Assembly (NCBI RefSeq): GCF_900116515.1
Contig: NZ_FPBA01000002.1
Coordinates: forward strand, 248,001-312,000
DNA length: 64,000 nucleotides
Source of the DNA: Geodermatophilus amargosae
Lineage (GTDB): Bacteria; Actinomycetota; Actinomycetes; Mycobacteriales; Geodermatophilaceae
Direction of reading: 5' to 3'
The translations under genes and the position numbers were made by a program. Under the pieces are notes generated by a model, which did no database searches, was not told the DNA's origin, and worked only from the letters and a program-made list of their open reading frames with translations. How positions within the stretch are numbered: the stretch's first letter is position 1; the number at the start of each line of letters is the position of its first letter. Shown here one piece after another: positions 7,795 to 16,235 of this stretch.

Positions 7795-8292
7795 ATGGCC
7801 GCTCCCCTGACACCGCTGGACCCCGCCACCGCGCGGGTCTGGCTCGCCGTCGCGCTCGAGGAGGCCCGGTCCGGGGCCGCTGCCGGCGGCATCCCCATCG
7901 GTGCGGCCCTCGTCGGCCGTGACGGCGAGGTGCTCGGTCGCGGGCACAACCGGCGGGTCCAGGACGACGACCCCTCCGTGCACGCCGAGACCGCGGCCTT
8001 CCGGGCGGCCGGCCGGCAGCGCTCCTACCGCGGGACCACCATGGTCACCACCCTGTCGCCGTGCTGGTACTGCAGCGGGCTGGTGCGCCAGTTCGGCATC
8101 TCCCGCCTGGTGGTGGGCGAGGCACGGACCTTCTCCGGCGGCCACGACTGGCTGGCCGGGCACGGCGTCGAGGTGCTCGTGCTCGACGACCCGGAGTGCG
8201 CCGACATGATGCGCGACTTCATCGCCGCCCGTCCGCAGCTGTGGCACGAGGACATCGGCGCCGACGAGCAGGACGCGGAGGTGCGGGCATGA
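7795..8292 (+). CDS. Cytosine/nucleoside deaminase (CDA superfamily)
   Basis: 165-residue zinc deaminase. The active-site HAE is at residues 63-65 (zinc ligand His63, proton shuttle Glu65) and PCWYC at 89-93 supplies the two cysteine ligands. The size and the LSPCxxC context resemble the small yeast-type cytosine deaminase rather than the large amidohydrolase CodA. The coupled neighbour is an NCS1 cytosine-permease-like transporter (ATGA overlap) and the divergent gene is a PucR regulator. Cytosine, or a related base such as isocytosine, creatinine-like or hydroxymethyl compound, is therefore the likely substrate. Deamination of cytosine would give uracil and ammonia. GAGGAG precedes the ATG. 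Guanine deaminase activity cannot be excluded. Confidence 0.85.
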   Translation: MAAPLTPLDPATARVWLAVALEEARSGAAAGGIPIGAALVGRDGEVLGRGHNRRVQDDDPSVHAETAAFRAAGRQRSYRGTTMVTTLSPCWYCSGLVRQFGISRLVVGEARTFSGGHDWLAGHGVEVLVLDDPECADMMRDFIAARPQLWHEDIGADEQDAEVRA

Positions 8293-9590
8293 GCAGCGCC
8301 CCGGTCCGGAGCGACGCGACCTCGCCGGAGGTCGTCGACCCCGACTACCCGATCGACCCGGTCCCGGCGTCGGCCCGCCGGTCCCTGTTCTCGCTGGCGA
8401 TCGTGCTGCTCGGGTTCACCTTCTTCACCCCGACCATGCTCGCCGGCGCGCAGATCGGGGAGGCGTTCCGGGCGACCACGCTGTTCTGGGTGCTGCTGCT
8501 GGGCAGCGCCGTCCTCGGCGTCTACGTCGCGGTGATCGGCGGGATCGGGGCCCGCACCGGCCTGACCACCGTCATGATGTGCCGCTACACGCTGGGCCGG
8601 ACGGGGGCCAAGCTCGCCTCACTGCTGCTCGGCGGCACCCAGGTGGGCTGGTACGGCGTCACCGTCGCGACCCTGGCCGCGCTCACGGCGGGTGCGCTGG
8701 GCTGGGAGAGCCGCGGCGCGGAGGTCGCGCTGATGCTCGTCGGCGGCGCGGTCATGGGCGTGACCGCCTACTACGGCTACAAGGGCATGTACGCCCTCTC
8801 CCTGGTGTCGGTGCCGCTGATGCTGGTGCTCGCCGGCTGGGTGACCTGGCGCTGCCTCGAGGAGGTCGGCGGCTGGAGCGGGCTGACCGGCATCGAGCCG
8901 TCCGGGTCGATGACCGTGGCGGTCGCCGTGACCGTCGTCGTCGGCACCTTCGCCTCCGGCGGGACGCAGGCACCCAACTGGACCCGCTTCGCCCGCACCC
9001 CGCGCGCCGGCTTCTGGGCCTGCGTGGTCGCCTTCCTGATCGGCGAGCTGCTCATGCTCGGCTTCGGCGCCATCGGTGCGCTGGCGTTCGGCGAGGGGGA
9101 CTTCGTCCTCGTCCTCTACCAGCTCGGGCTGGTGGGGTGGGGGCTGGTGTTCCTCGTCGCGAACCTGTGGACCACGAACGACAACACCGCCTACAACTTC
9201 GGCGTCGCCGGGGCGGAGATCGCCAACTCCCCGTCCAAGAAGCCGTTCGTGATCGGCGGCGTGGTGCTCGGGACGCTGCTCGCGGTCACCGGCATCTACG
9301 ACAACCTCATCGAGTACCTGGTCTGGCTGGGGATCCTGATCCCGCCGCTGGGCGGCGTGGTCATCGGCGACCACCTGGCCCGCTGGCGCGGCGGGATGAG
9401 CGGCGGTACCGAGCACCTGCCCCCGGTCGAGTGGCGCAACGTCGCGGTCTACGCAGTCGCCGCGGTCGCCGCCTGGTGGAGCAACGAGGTGCAGTGGTTC
9501 ATCCCGCCGGTGGTCGGCGTCCTGGTCGCCGTCGTCGGCGTGCTGGTCGTCCAGCGCGGCCGCCGCCCGGCGACCCGGGCCGTCGTCTGA
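8289..9590 (+). CDS. NCS1-family nucleobase permease (cytosine permease-like)
   Basis: 433-residue integral membrane transporter with about 12 predicted helices, of the nucleobase:cation symporter-1 family. Recognisable features include a cytoplasmic N terminus rich in Pro/Asp, the first helices reading FTPTMLAGAQIGEAF, a mid-protein GTQAPNWTRFAR segment typical of CodB-like proteins, and NLWTTNDNTAYNFGVA. It overlaps the deaminase stop by 4 nt (ATGA), so transport and deamination are expressed together. Together they would let the cell take up cytosine or an analogue and convert it inside. A perfect 15-bp hairpin follows the stop. Confidence 0.88.
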   Translation: MSSAPVRSDATSPEVVDPDYPIDPVPASARRSLFSLAIVLLGFTFFTPTMLAGAQIGEAFRATTLFWVLLLGSAVLGVYVAVIGGIGARTGLTTVMMCRYTLGRTGAKLASLLLGGTQVGWYGVTVATLAALTAGALGWESRGAEVALMLVGGAVMGVTAYYGYKGMYALSLVSVPLMLVLAGWVTWRCLEEVGGWSGLTGIEPSGSMTVAVAVTVVVGTFASGGTQAPNWTRFARTPRAGFWACVVAFLIGELLMLGFGAIGALAFGEGDFVLVLYQLGLVGWGLVFLVANLWTTNDNTAYNFGVAGAEIANSPSKKPFVIGGVVLGTLLAVTGIYDNLIEYLVWLGILIPPLGGVVIGDHLARWRGGMSGGTEHLPPVEWRNVAVYAVAAVAAWWSNEVQWFIPPVVGVLVAVVGVLVVQRGRRPATRAVV

Positions 9591-9594
9591 CGCC

Positions 9595-9636
9595 GGGAAC
9601 GCACCCCGGAGCCCGACCGCCCCGGGGTGCGTTCCC
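9595..9636. terminator. Hairpin terminator after the permease
   Basis: Perfect 15-bp stem GGGAACGCACCCCGG with a 12-nt loop, starting 5 nt after the permease stop codon. Confidence 0.72.
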
Positions 9637-9661
9637 AGGCGGACCGGGCAGGATGGGCTCC

Positions 9662-11227
9662 GTGGCCAGGCCCAGCATCGTCCCGATCGCGCTCACCGTC
9701 GACGACCGAACCGGCTACACCCTGTGGGCGCCGCCGTGGGAGGAGGACGGCGAGGAGTGGCAGGCGTTCCTCGGCACCTCCGAGGGTGAGACCGCCTCCG
9801 TGCACCTCTTCCCCACCCCGGCGGCCCTCGCGGCGTTCTGCCGCACCAGCACCGACCACGACCTCGCCGACCACCCGGTCTGGCCGGTCGTGACCGGTCT
9901 CGGCGCGGAGGACCTGACGCCCGACGACGATCACCGCTACGACCTCGACGGCGTCTACGACATCGCCGCCGAGAACCCCGACCGGTGGGCCGTCGAGGAG
10001 CTCGCCGCCACCATCGACATCGTCAGCCGGCTGGCCGAGTGCCTGGACACCGCCGGCGTCGAGGACGAGGACGGCGCGACCGCGGCCCGGTCCCCCCGGG
10101 ACGCCGACGACGCGGATGCCGACGCGGTGACCGACGCGGACGCCGACGAGGACCTGGCCGACGAGGACGAGACCGGCGACGACCTGGCCGACGACGACGA
10201 GACCGAGTTCCCCGCGCTGGCCGAGCTCGTGGCCCGGCCCGAGATCGGGTCGCTGGGCCTCGGTGTCGAGGCGTTCGTCGGGCGCTCCGGCGAGGACGCG
10301 TGGATCGGCGTCGGCGGCGCGCTCGACGACCTGTGGGAGGACGTCATCGAGGAGCTGTCGGCGCACCTGGACTGGACCGGCGCCGGCACGACCACCCTCG
10401 GGGCCTACCCCTCGGTGAGCGACGAGGACGGCGTCGACGTCGACGTCGACGAGGACGAGGACGAGGCCGGGGACGCGGCCGGGCCGACGGCCGCGCCCGC
10501 CGTCACCGCTACCGCCCGCGGCGCGGAGGCGACCGTCGCGCGGGGCTCGGACGGCTCGGGCAACCGGCCGGCCATGGGCTCCACGGCGGCCGCGCCGGAG
10601 GAGGCGGCGACCGCCGGGGTGAGCACCATCCGCGGCGGCAGCCGGATCACCGCGACCCCGGCCGCGGTGGCCGCGGCGGCGGAGTTCTGGGAGGCCGTCG
10701 GCATCCTGCCGGTGGAGCTGGTCGTCCCCGAGGGCTCCGGCGTCACCCTGCGCTGCTACGTCGACGACGTCGCCCGCTTCCTCGGCCGCGACGGGGAGGT
10801 GTACCTGTTCGACACCCCGTCCGACCTCGCCCGCTTCTGCGCCGGCGACGAGCAGCACGACCTCACCGAGATCGCGTCCTGGCCGGAGGTCGCCGACACC
10901 GACACGATGCCGCTGCCGGCCGAGCAGGACCGCTACGACCTCACCGAGCTGTCGGAGGTCCTCACCGAGGTCGCCGACGGCGCGGCCGGCCTGGTCGACC
11001 ACCGGGCGTTCGCCCAGCCGGTCGAGGGCGTGCGCGACGTCGCCGAGTACGCGGGCCTCACCCGGGTCGACGAGCTGCTGGCGCCCACGGAGCCGCTGGG
11101 CCGCGCGGTGGCCCGTGCCGAGCGTGAGCCCGACGCCACGCTGCGCGCCGAGGACGCCGCCCCGCTGCGGGCCGCCTGGGACGAGGTCGTCGCGCAGGTC
11201 AGCGGAGCGCTGGTCTTCCGGTCGTGA
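9662..11227 (+). CDS. Acidic protein with duplicated domain ('primosomal protein'-like, function unknown)
   Basis: About 521 residues. Two related modules flank an acidic linker. The first (about residues 3-125) contains VHLFPTPAALAAFCR and DDHRYDLDGVYDI. The second (about residues 330-460) contains VYLFDTPSDLARFC and EQDRYDLTELSEV. Between them lies a stretch dominated by Asp and Glu, split by GLGVEAFVGRSGEDAWIG. Actinobacterial relatives beginning IVPIALTVDDR...YTLWAPPWEED are often labelled primosomal protein, a label I cannot support from motifs. The GTG start is favoured because CAGGAT lies 7 nt before it; an ATG at 9653 is the alternative. No signal peptide or membrane segment is visible, so it is probably cytosolic. 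It converges with the helicase gene on a stack of hairpins. Confidence 0.7.
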   Translation: MARPSIVPIALTVDDRTGYTLWAPPWEEDGEEWQAFLGTSEGETASVHLFPTPAALAAFCRTSTDHDLADHPVWPVVTGLGAEDLTPDDDHRYDLDGVYDIAAENPDRWAVEELAATIDIVSRLAECLDTAGVEDEDGATAARSPRDADDADADAVTDADADEDLADEDETGDDLADDDETEFPALAELVARPEIGSLGLGVEAFVGRSGEDAWIGVGGALDDLWEDVIEELSAHLDWTGAGTTTLGAYPSVSDEDGVDVDVDEDEDEAGDAAGPTAAPAVTATARGAEATVARGSDGSGNRPAMGSTAAAPEEAATAGVSTIRGGSRITATPAAVAAAAEFWEAVGILPVELVVPEGSGVTLRCYVDDVARFLGRDGEVYLFDTPSDLARFCAGDEQHDLTEIASWPEVADTDTMPLPAEQDRYDLTELSEVLTEVADGAAGLVDHRAFAQPVEGVRDVAEYAGLTRVDELLAPTEPLGRAVARAEREPDATLRAEDAAPLRAAWDEVVAQVSGALVFRS

Positions 11228-11228
11228 T

Positions 11229-11267
11229 GCTCGTGCTCTGCCCACTCCCCGTGGGCAGAGCACGAGC
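11229..11267. terminator. Very long perfect hairpin
   Basis: Perfect 17-bp stem (GCTCGTGCTCTGCCCAC) with a 5-nt loop TCCCC, starting immediately after the stop of the upstream plus-strand gene. It probably terminates that transcript; there is no U run. Confidence 0.78.
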
Positions 11268-11275
11268 GGGCACGC

Positions 11276-11326
11276 ACGACGACGGCGGCCGGCCCCGGTT
11301 GTCCCGGGACCGGCCGCCGTCGTCGT
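11276..11326. terminator. Second long hairpin, near-perfect 23-bp stem
   Basis: Arms 11276-11298 and 11304-11326 pair over 23 positions with a single mismatch. It stands between the 17-bp hairpin and repeat copy A, in the space between convergent genes, so it can stop transcription from either side. Confidence 0.72.
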
Positions 11327-11331
11327 CCATC

Positions 11332-11385
11332 GGCCCCGTCCCGGGTCCCACCCTGAGCGTGCGAAGGGTGGGGAGGACGGGGTCC
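11332..11385 (-). repeat. Conserved-loop hairpin repeat, copy A
   Basis: Two nested stems: outer GGCCCCGTCC with GGACGGGGTC (11332-11341/11375-11384), inner CCCACCCT with AGGGTGGG (11347-11354/11365-11372). The loop is GAGCGTGCGA. It ends 5 nt before the helicase stop codon read on the minus strand, so it is the first structure in that transcript's 3' end. Copies B and C elsewhere keep the loop while both stems change in a compensated way. Confidence 0.72.
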
Positions 11386-11389
11386 TTAC

Positions 11390-12865
11390 TCAGTCACGCG
11401 CAGGTGCCGGACGGTCGCCCCGCCCGCCGCGCGAGCCCTCACCGGGGCCGCGGTAGCGGTCACGGTCGCCGGAGGGCCGGCGGGGCCGCTCGCCGTCCCG
11501 GCGGGGACGGTCGCCGCCCTCGCCGTAGGACCGGCGGGGACGCTCGCCGTCCCGGCGCGGACGCCGGCCGGCGGGACCGCCGTGCGGACGGCGCGACTCA
11601 CGGGCGGGCCGCTCGATCGGCTCGACCGCCACGCCCTTGGCCACCAGGTCGGTGATCGGGGCGTCGCCGGGGCGGATGCGGTCGACACTCGGGTCGACCT
11701 TCGCCTGCCGGAACCGGCGCTTGGCCTGACCGACCTGGTCGGGCAGCAGCAGCGAGACCACGACACCGGCGGCACCGGCCCGGGCGGTGCGGCCCGAGCG
11801 GTGCAGGTAGGTCTTGTGGTCGGCCGGCGGGTCGTAGTGCAGGACCAGCGAGACGTCGTCGACGTGGATGCCGCGGGCGGCGACGTCGGTGGCCACGAGG
11901 ACCGGGCTGCGCGCGTCCATGAACGCCTCGAGCGCCCGCCGCCGGGCCGACTGCGGCAGCCCGCCGTGGATCGCCTCGGCCTTGATGCCGACGGCCTGCA
12001 GGTTCTCGGTCAGCCGGTCGACGCCGAGCTGGGTACGGGCGAACACGATCGTCCGGCCGGGACGGGCAGCGAGCTCCTGGGTCACCGGCACCTTGTCGCG
12101 GAACGCGACGGTGTAGGCGAGGTGCTCGGCCGGCGGGGCGTCGTCGCCGGCCCGCTTGACCTCGTGCCGCGCCGGGTCCTTGAGGTAGCGGCGGACCAGG
12201 CTGTCGACCTCGCCGTCCAGGGTGGCCGAGAACAGCAGCCGCTGGGCGTCGGGGCGGGTCTGGTCGAGCAGCTCCTTGACGACGGGCAGGAAGCCGAGGT
12301 CGGACATGAAGTCGGCCTCGTCGACGACGCTGACCTCGACGTCGGCGAGGGTGGCCTCGCCCTGGCTGATCAGGTCCTGCAGCCGGCCGGGGGTGGCGAC
12401 GACGACGTCGACGCCGCGGCGCAGCTGGGTGATCTGGCGGTACATCGAGGCGCCGCCGTAGACGGTGGCGAACTGCACGCCCATGGCCTGGCCGAGCGGG
12501 GCCAGGGCGTCGGAGACCTGCTGGGCCAGCTCGCGCGTGGGCACGAGGACCAGCGCGCGGGGGGCACGCGGGCCGCGGCGGGCGGTGAGGCCCAGGCGGG
12601 CCAGCATCGGCAGGCCGAAGGCGAGGGTCTTGCCCGAGCCGGTGGCGGCCTTGCCCAGCACGTCACGCCCGGCGAGGGCGTCGGGCAGGACGGAGGTCTG
12701 GATCGCGAACGGGGCCCGGATGTCGCGCCGCTCGAGGGCGGTCACGAGCGGCTGGGGCAGGCCCAGCTGGGCGAAGGTGGGACCGGTCGGCTCGGGAGCC
12801 GGCGCGGGGGTGTTCTCGGTGTCGAACTGGGTGTCGACGACGTCGACGGGGTCGATCAAGGACAT
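11390..12865 (-). CDS. DEAD-box ATP-dependent RNA helicase
   Basis: Superfamily 2 RNA helicase of about 491 residues. The Q motif is in FAIQTSVLPDALAG, the Walker A is ATGSGKT, then PTRELA, TPGR, the DEAD box (VVDEADFM), SAT, and in domain 2 ATDVAARGI and HRSGRTARAG. The C terminus is a basic Arg/Gly tail with repeated RPRRDGER units, as in RhlE/CsdA-like helicases that act on structured RNA or ribosome precursors. I chose the ATG reading MSLIDP; an upstream ATG at 12988 lies inside a GC palindrome and lacks a ribosome site. The gene ends at the repeat copy A hairpin. It stands alone between convergent and same-strand neighbours. Confidence 0.9.
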   Translation of the reverse strand: MSLIDPVDVVDTQFDTENTPAPAPEPTGPTFAQLGLPQPLVTALERRDIRAPFAIQTSVLPDALAGRDVLGKAATGSGKTLAFGLPMLARLGLTARRGPRAPRALVLVPTRELAQQVSDALAPLGQAMGVQFATVYGGASMYRQITQLRRGVDVVVATPGRLQDLISQGEATLADVEVSVVDEADFMSDLGFLPVVKELLDQTRPDAQRLLFSATLDGEVDSLVRRYLKDPARHEVKRAGDDAPPAEHLAYTVAFRDKVPVTQELAARPGRTIVFARTQLGVDRLTENLQAVGIKAEAIHGGLPQSARRRALEAFMDARSPVLVATDVAARGIHVDDVSLVLHYDPPADHKTYLHRSGRTARAGAAGVVVSLLLPDQVGQAKRRFRQAKVDPSVDRIRPGDAPITDLVAKGVAVEPIERPARESRRPHGGPAGRRPRRDGERPRRSYGEGGDRPRRDGERPRRPSGDRDRYRGPGEGSRGGRGDRPAPARD

Positions 12866-12989
12866 GCGGGTGTGGGACTCCGATACAGCTCGGGCGCGTC
12901 CCGTGGTGGTGGGTGGGCGCCGTCGATCGGCGTCCTCACGGCGGCCACCGGCCCGGACGGGGCGGTCGACCTGCACGGATGCGCTCATG

Positions 12990-13008
12990 CCCGGACGGAC
13001 CGTCCGGG
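12990..13008. promoter_or_regulatory. Perfect 9-bp palindrome upstream of the helicase
   Basis: CCCGGACGG, one A, then CCGTCCGGG. It lies about 125 nt upstream of the helicase start, in the gap to the adenosine deaminase gene. It could be an operator or a 5'-leader hairpin; nothing decides between these. Confidence 0.35.
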
Positions 13009-13087
13009 AGGATGACCGGCGAGTGCCGGCACCTCCACGATAACAGCGGCGATCACCGCGCCGTTCCGGCTCCCGCGGTGGCCGTGC

Positions 13088-14167
13088 TCACCCCGCCCGC
13101 AGCGCGTCGAATCCCGGCCGCACCACCTCGGTGAGCAGCCGGGTCCGCGCGGCGTCGTCGAGGAAGGCCGCGGCCAGTGCCCGCTCGGTCACCGTCTGCA
13201 CGTCGTCCCAGCCCCAGCCGTGGACGGCGGCGACGTCGGCCACCTCGCTGGTCACCGAGACGCCGCTCATCAGCCGGTTGTCGGTGTTGACCGTGACCGT
13301 GAAGCCGAGGGCGTGCAGCCGGGCGATCGGGTGGGCGGCCAGCGAGGGGTAGGCGCCGGTCTGCACGTTCGACGACGGCGCGACCTCCAGCGGCACGGCC
13401 TCGTCGAGGACCCGCTGCGCGACCGGGCCGAGCGGGCCGTCCCCTGGCACCTCGTCGGCGATCCGGATGCCGTGGCCCAGCCGCTCAGCGTGGGCGCCGT
13501 CGAGGGCGGCGCGGATGCTGTCGATGCCGGCGGCCTCCCCCGCGTGGATGGTCCGGTGCACGCCGGCCCGGTCGAGCAGCGCGATGGCCTCGGGGTGCCG
13601 GTCGGGCGGGAAGCCGATCTCCGGTCCGGCGAGGTCGAAGCCGACGACGCCGGCGTCCCGGTACCGCACGACGAGGCCGGCGACCTCCTCCCAGCGGTCG
13701 TTCTGCCGCATGGCACAGAGCAGCGCGCCGACGGTGATCGGCGTGCCCGCGGCGGTGGCGGCGGCGCTCCCCGCGGCGAACCCGTCGAGGATCGCCTCCA
13801 CGGCTTCCTCGATCGGCGTCCCGCCCGCGGTGAGCAGCTCGGGGGCCATGCGCACCTCGGCGTACACGACGCCGTCGGCGGCCAGGTCGAGCGCGCACTC
13901 CCGGGCCACCCGTCGCACGGCCTCGGGCCGCTGCATCACGCCGACGGTGTGCGCGAACGTCTCCAGGTAGCGCACCAGCGAGCCGGAGTCGGCGGCCTCC
14001 TGGAACCAGGTGCCCAGCTTCGCGGCGTCGCCGGTCGGGAGGTCGCGGTAGCCCGCCTCGTCGGCGAGCTCGATCACCGTCTGAGGCCGCAGCCCGCCGT
14101 CGAGGTGGTCGTGCAGGAGGACCTTCGGAGCGCGGCGGATCGAGTCGGCGTCGAGCGGTGCGGGCAC
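13088..14167 (-). CDS. add: Adenosine deaminase
   Basis: 359-residue zinc amidohydrolase converting adenosine or deoxyadenosine to inosine forms. Metal ligands are in HDHLDGGL near the N terminus (the HxH pair), HAGEA around the middle, and VNTDNR near the end. PSSNVQTG is the family's adenine-pocket loop. The start GTG has no ribosome site, but TACGGT lies 6 nt before it, suggesting leaderless expression. A frame extension upstream into low-complexity sequence is rejected. Nearby nucleoside transporter, cdd and deoA genes make a salvage neighbourhood; the same group (Rv3313c-Rv3315c) is close together in mycobacteria, from memory. Confidence 0.92.
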   Translation of the reverse strand: MPAPLDADSIRRAPKVLLHDHLDGGLRPQTVIELADEAGYRDLPTGDAAKLGTWFQEAADSGSLVRYLETFAHTVGVMQRPEAVRRVARECALDLAADGVVYAEVRMAPELLTAGGTPIEEAVEAILDGFAAGSAAATAAGTPITVGALLCAMRQNDRWEEVAGLVVRYRDAGVVGFDLAGPEIGFPPDRHPEAIALLDRAGVHRTIHAGEAAGIDSIRAALDGAHAERLGHGIRIADEVPGDGPLGPVAQRVLDEAVPLEVAPSSNVQTGAYPSLAAHPIARLHALGFTVTVNTDNRLMSGVSVTSEVADVAAVHGWGWDDVQTVTERALAAAFLDDAARTRLLTEVVRPGFDALRAG

Positions 14168-14173
14168 CCGGAG

Positions 14174-14179
14174 ACCGTA
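14174..14179 (-). promoter_or_regulatory. -10 box for leaderless add transcript
   Basis: TACGGT on the minus strand, preceded by TGTA, ends 6 nt before the GTG start of add. Confidence 0.45.
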
Positions 14180-14328
14180 TACAGCCGCCGGTCGGGAGCC
14201 GGGGACGGCAGGGAGTGCGAGGGGACCGGTCGCGGGGGCCCGGAGGGCCTCCCGACCGGGACACGGGAGGGGTCCAGCGGCAGCCGGGACGGCACCTGGC
14301 CGCGGTGTCGTCCGGTAGGACGACGATG

Positions 14329-15165
14329 TCACCGGGTGCCGCGCTCCTGCCAGCGGAAGGTCAGGACGCACAGCACCAGCCCGGCCAGGCACCAGGCGCC
14401 CAGCACGAGGGCCACCCGGCCGAGCTCCCACGTCCCCGCCGGCTCCTGCGCGGCGAGCGCGTCGGGCAGGAACACCGAGCGCAGGCCCTGCGCCATCCAC
14501 TTGAGCGGGAAGACCGACGCGACCGTCTGCATCCAGACCGGCACCTGGCTGAACTGGAAGAAGACCCCGGAGATGAACTGCAGCACCAGCGCGATCGGCG
14601 TCACGGTGGCCGACGCCGAGCGGCCGTTGCGCGCCAGGCTCGACACCGCGATGCCCAGCAGCGTGCACGCCGCGGCGCCGAGCGCGGTGACCCAGGCGAA
14701 GGTCAGCCAGTCCGCCCCGGAGGGCAGCTGGACGTCGTAGAAGACGACGCCGACCAGCAGCAGGATCGCGATGATGAGCACCGTGACGGCGAGGACCTGC
14801 ACGACCTTGCCGACGAAGTAGGCACTGCGCGGCATCGGGGTGCCGTAGAGCGACTTGAGCGTGCCGTCGGCGCGCTCGGTCGCGATGGAGATCGCCATGT
14901 TCTGCAGGCTCGCGCCCAGGATGCCCGCGGCGATCACCCCGGCCACGAAGTACTGGATGAAGGTGACCCCGCTGCCGAGGTCGTAGTCGAGCACCGCGCC
15001 GAACACGACCAGCAGCAGCACGGGGAACACGAGGGTGAAGACCACCGACTCGCGCTGCCGGAAGAACTCCTTGAGCTCCACCCCGGCGCGGGAGCGGTAG
15101 ACGGCGGCCATCGAGGGCAGCGCCGTCCTGGGCTGGGTCGTCCCCGTCGCCGGCACGGCGCTCAC
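14329..15165 (-). CDS. ABC-2 type transporter permease
   Basis: 278-residue membrane protein of the ABC-2 exporter family, with about six helices. After an N-terminal amphipathic region (RSRAGVELKEFFRQRESVVF) come VFPVLLLVVFGAVLD, the family-typical GTPMPRSAYFVGKVVQV loop, and a C-terminal hydrophobic helix ending FRWQERGTR. The GTG start overlaps the ATPase stop by 4 nt (GTGA), so the two make one exporter operon. The substrate (drug, lipid or polysaccharide) cannot be told. It lies between the thymidine phosphorylase and adenosine deaminase genes but has no evident salvage role. Confidence 0.88.
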   Translation of the reverse strand: MSAVPATGTTQPRTALPSMAAVYRSRAGVELKEFFRQRESVVFTLVFPVLLLVVFGAVLDYDLGSGVTFIQYFVAGVIAAGILGASLQNMAISIATERADGTLKSLYGTPMPRSAYFVGKVVQVLAVTVLIIAILLLVGVVFYDVQLPSGADWLTFAWVTALGAAACTLLGIAVSSLARNGRSASATVTPIALVLQFISGVFFQFSQVPVWMQTVASVFPLKWMAQGLRSVFLPDALAAQEPAGTWELGRVALVLGAWCLAGLVLCVLTFRWQERGTR

Positions 15166-16073
15166 GCGCGGTCCTCCCCGATCATCTGCAGGTACACGTC
15201 CTCGAGGGTCGGCCGGGCCACCGCCAGGTCGGGCACCTCGCCGGGGAAGCGCGCGGCCAGGTCGCGGACGAACGCCGTCGGGGTCGCGGTGGCCTCGGAG
15301 CGCCGGGCGCCGCCCTCGGTCCAGGTGACCACGGCCGGTGCCCGGCCCCGCCCGCCCAGCTCCGAGGGGACGGCGACCTCCGCCAGCCGGCCGCGGGCGA
15401 TGACGCCCACGCGGTCGGCCAGCGCCTCGGCCTCGTCGAGGTAGTGGGTGGTCAGCAGCATCGTGGTGCCGAGGTCGCGCAGCGAGCGGATCAGCGACCA
15501 GAACTGCCGGCGGGCCTCGGGGTCGAAGCCGGTGGTCGGCTCGTCGAGGAACAGCAGGGTCGGGCGGCCGACGATGCCCAGCGCGACGTCGAGCCGGCGG
15601 CGCTGACCGCCCGACAGCGACCGGCCCCGCGAGCGCGCCTTCTCCGTCAGCCCGACCAGCTCGAGCACCTCGTCGGGGTCGCGCGGGTCGGGGAAGTAGG
15701 ACGCCTGGGCGCGCAGCAGCTCGCGGCAGGTCAGCTGGCTGTCGCCGGCGCCGGACTGCAGCACGATGCCCAGCTGCGCCTTCCAGCGGCGCCCGCCCGA
15801 GGCCGGGTCGGTGCCCAGCACGCGCACCTCGCCGCCGTCCCGGTCGCGGAAGCCCTCGCAGATCTCGACCGTCGTCGTCTTGCCGGCGCCGTTCGGGCCC
15901 AGCAGCGCGAAGATCTCGCCGCGCCGGATGTCGAGGTCCAGGCCGTCGACGGCGGTCGAGGCGCCGTAGCGCTTCACCAGCCCGCGGACGGAGATGGCCG
16001 CGTCCGGATCCGGCTCCCTCCCGGGTACCGCCGCGAGCCCGCCAGGGGCGGGGAGGAGGGAGTCCTGCTGCAC
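15162..16073 (-). CDS. ABC transporter ATP-binding protein (ABC-2 exporter)
   Basis: 303-residue nucleotide-binding subunit. The Walker A is GPNGAGKTT, the signature is LSGGQRRRLD, the Walker B is LLFLDEPTTGFD with its glutamate present, and the H-loop histidine is in TTHYLDEAE. The C-terminal extension (after GVIARGRLAEV) ends with the DrrA/CcmA-type tail reading PTLEDVYLQM. I use the GTG reading VQQDSLLP, which has GGGGAGGA about 12 nt upstream; longer starts add an Arg-rich stretch. It is coupled to the downstream permease. Daunorubicin-type drug export and antibiotic-peptide export are both possible. Confidence 0.88.
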   Translation of the reverse strand: MQQDSLLPAPGGLAAVPGREPDPDAAISVRGLVKRYGASTAVDGLDLDIRRGEIFALLGPNGAGKTTTVEICEGFRDRDGGEVRVLGTDPASGGRRWKAQLGIVLQSGAGDSQLTCRELLRAQASYFPDPRDPDEVLELVGLTEKARSRGRSLSGGQRRRLDVALGIVGRPTLLFLDEPTTGFDPEARRQFWSLIRSLRDLGTTMLLTTHYLDEAEALADRVGVIARGRLAEVAVPSELGGRGRAPAVVTWTEGGARRSEATATPTAFVRDLAARFPGEVPDLAVARPTLEDVYLQMIGEDRA

Positions 16074-16142
16074 GAGGGTCCAGTGTCCTCCCCTGTTGCG
16101 GAGCGGCGCCGACCGCCTCCGGTGCGGGCACCACCGCCCGAC

Positions 16143-16208
16143 GATCACGGAGCTGCGGGAACGACGCACCGGTCGCAGGCGGCGTGTCGCCGCCGCGGCC
16201 CCGTGATC
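16143..16208 (-). terminator. Possible terminator downstream of deoA
   Basis: An outer 8-bp inverted repeat (GATCACGG at 16143-16150, CCGTGATC at 16201-16208) encloses an inner hairpin GGCGGCG-TGT-CGCCGCC at 16178-16194. It lies between the deoA stop and the ABC exporter start on the minus strand. Confidence 0.4.
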
Positions 16209-16235
16209 ACCGGGAGGGGACGCCCCCGGTCCTCC

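Noticed and set aside
5207-7810. An 867-codon plus-strand frame
   Set aside because: It crosses the well-supported monooxygenase and PucR genes; the translation is Pro/Arg/Gly low complexity without domains.
12866-12988. A longer N terminus for the DEAD-box helicase
   Set aside because: The upstream ATG lies next to a GC palindrome, lacks a ribosome site and adds Arg-rich sequence foreign to the family.
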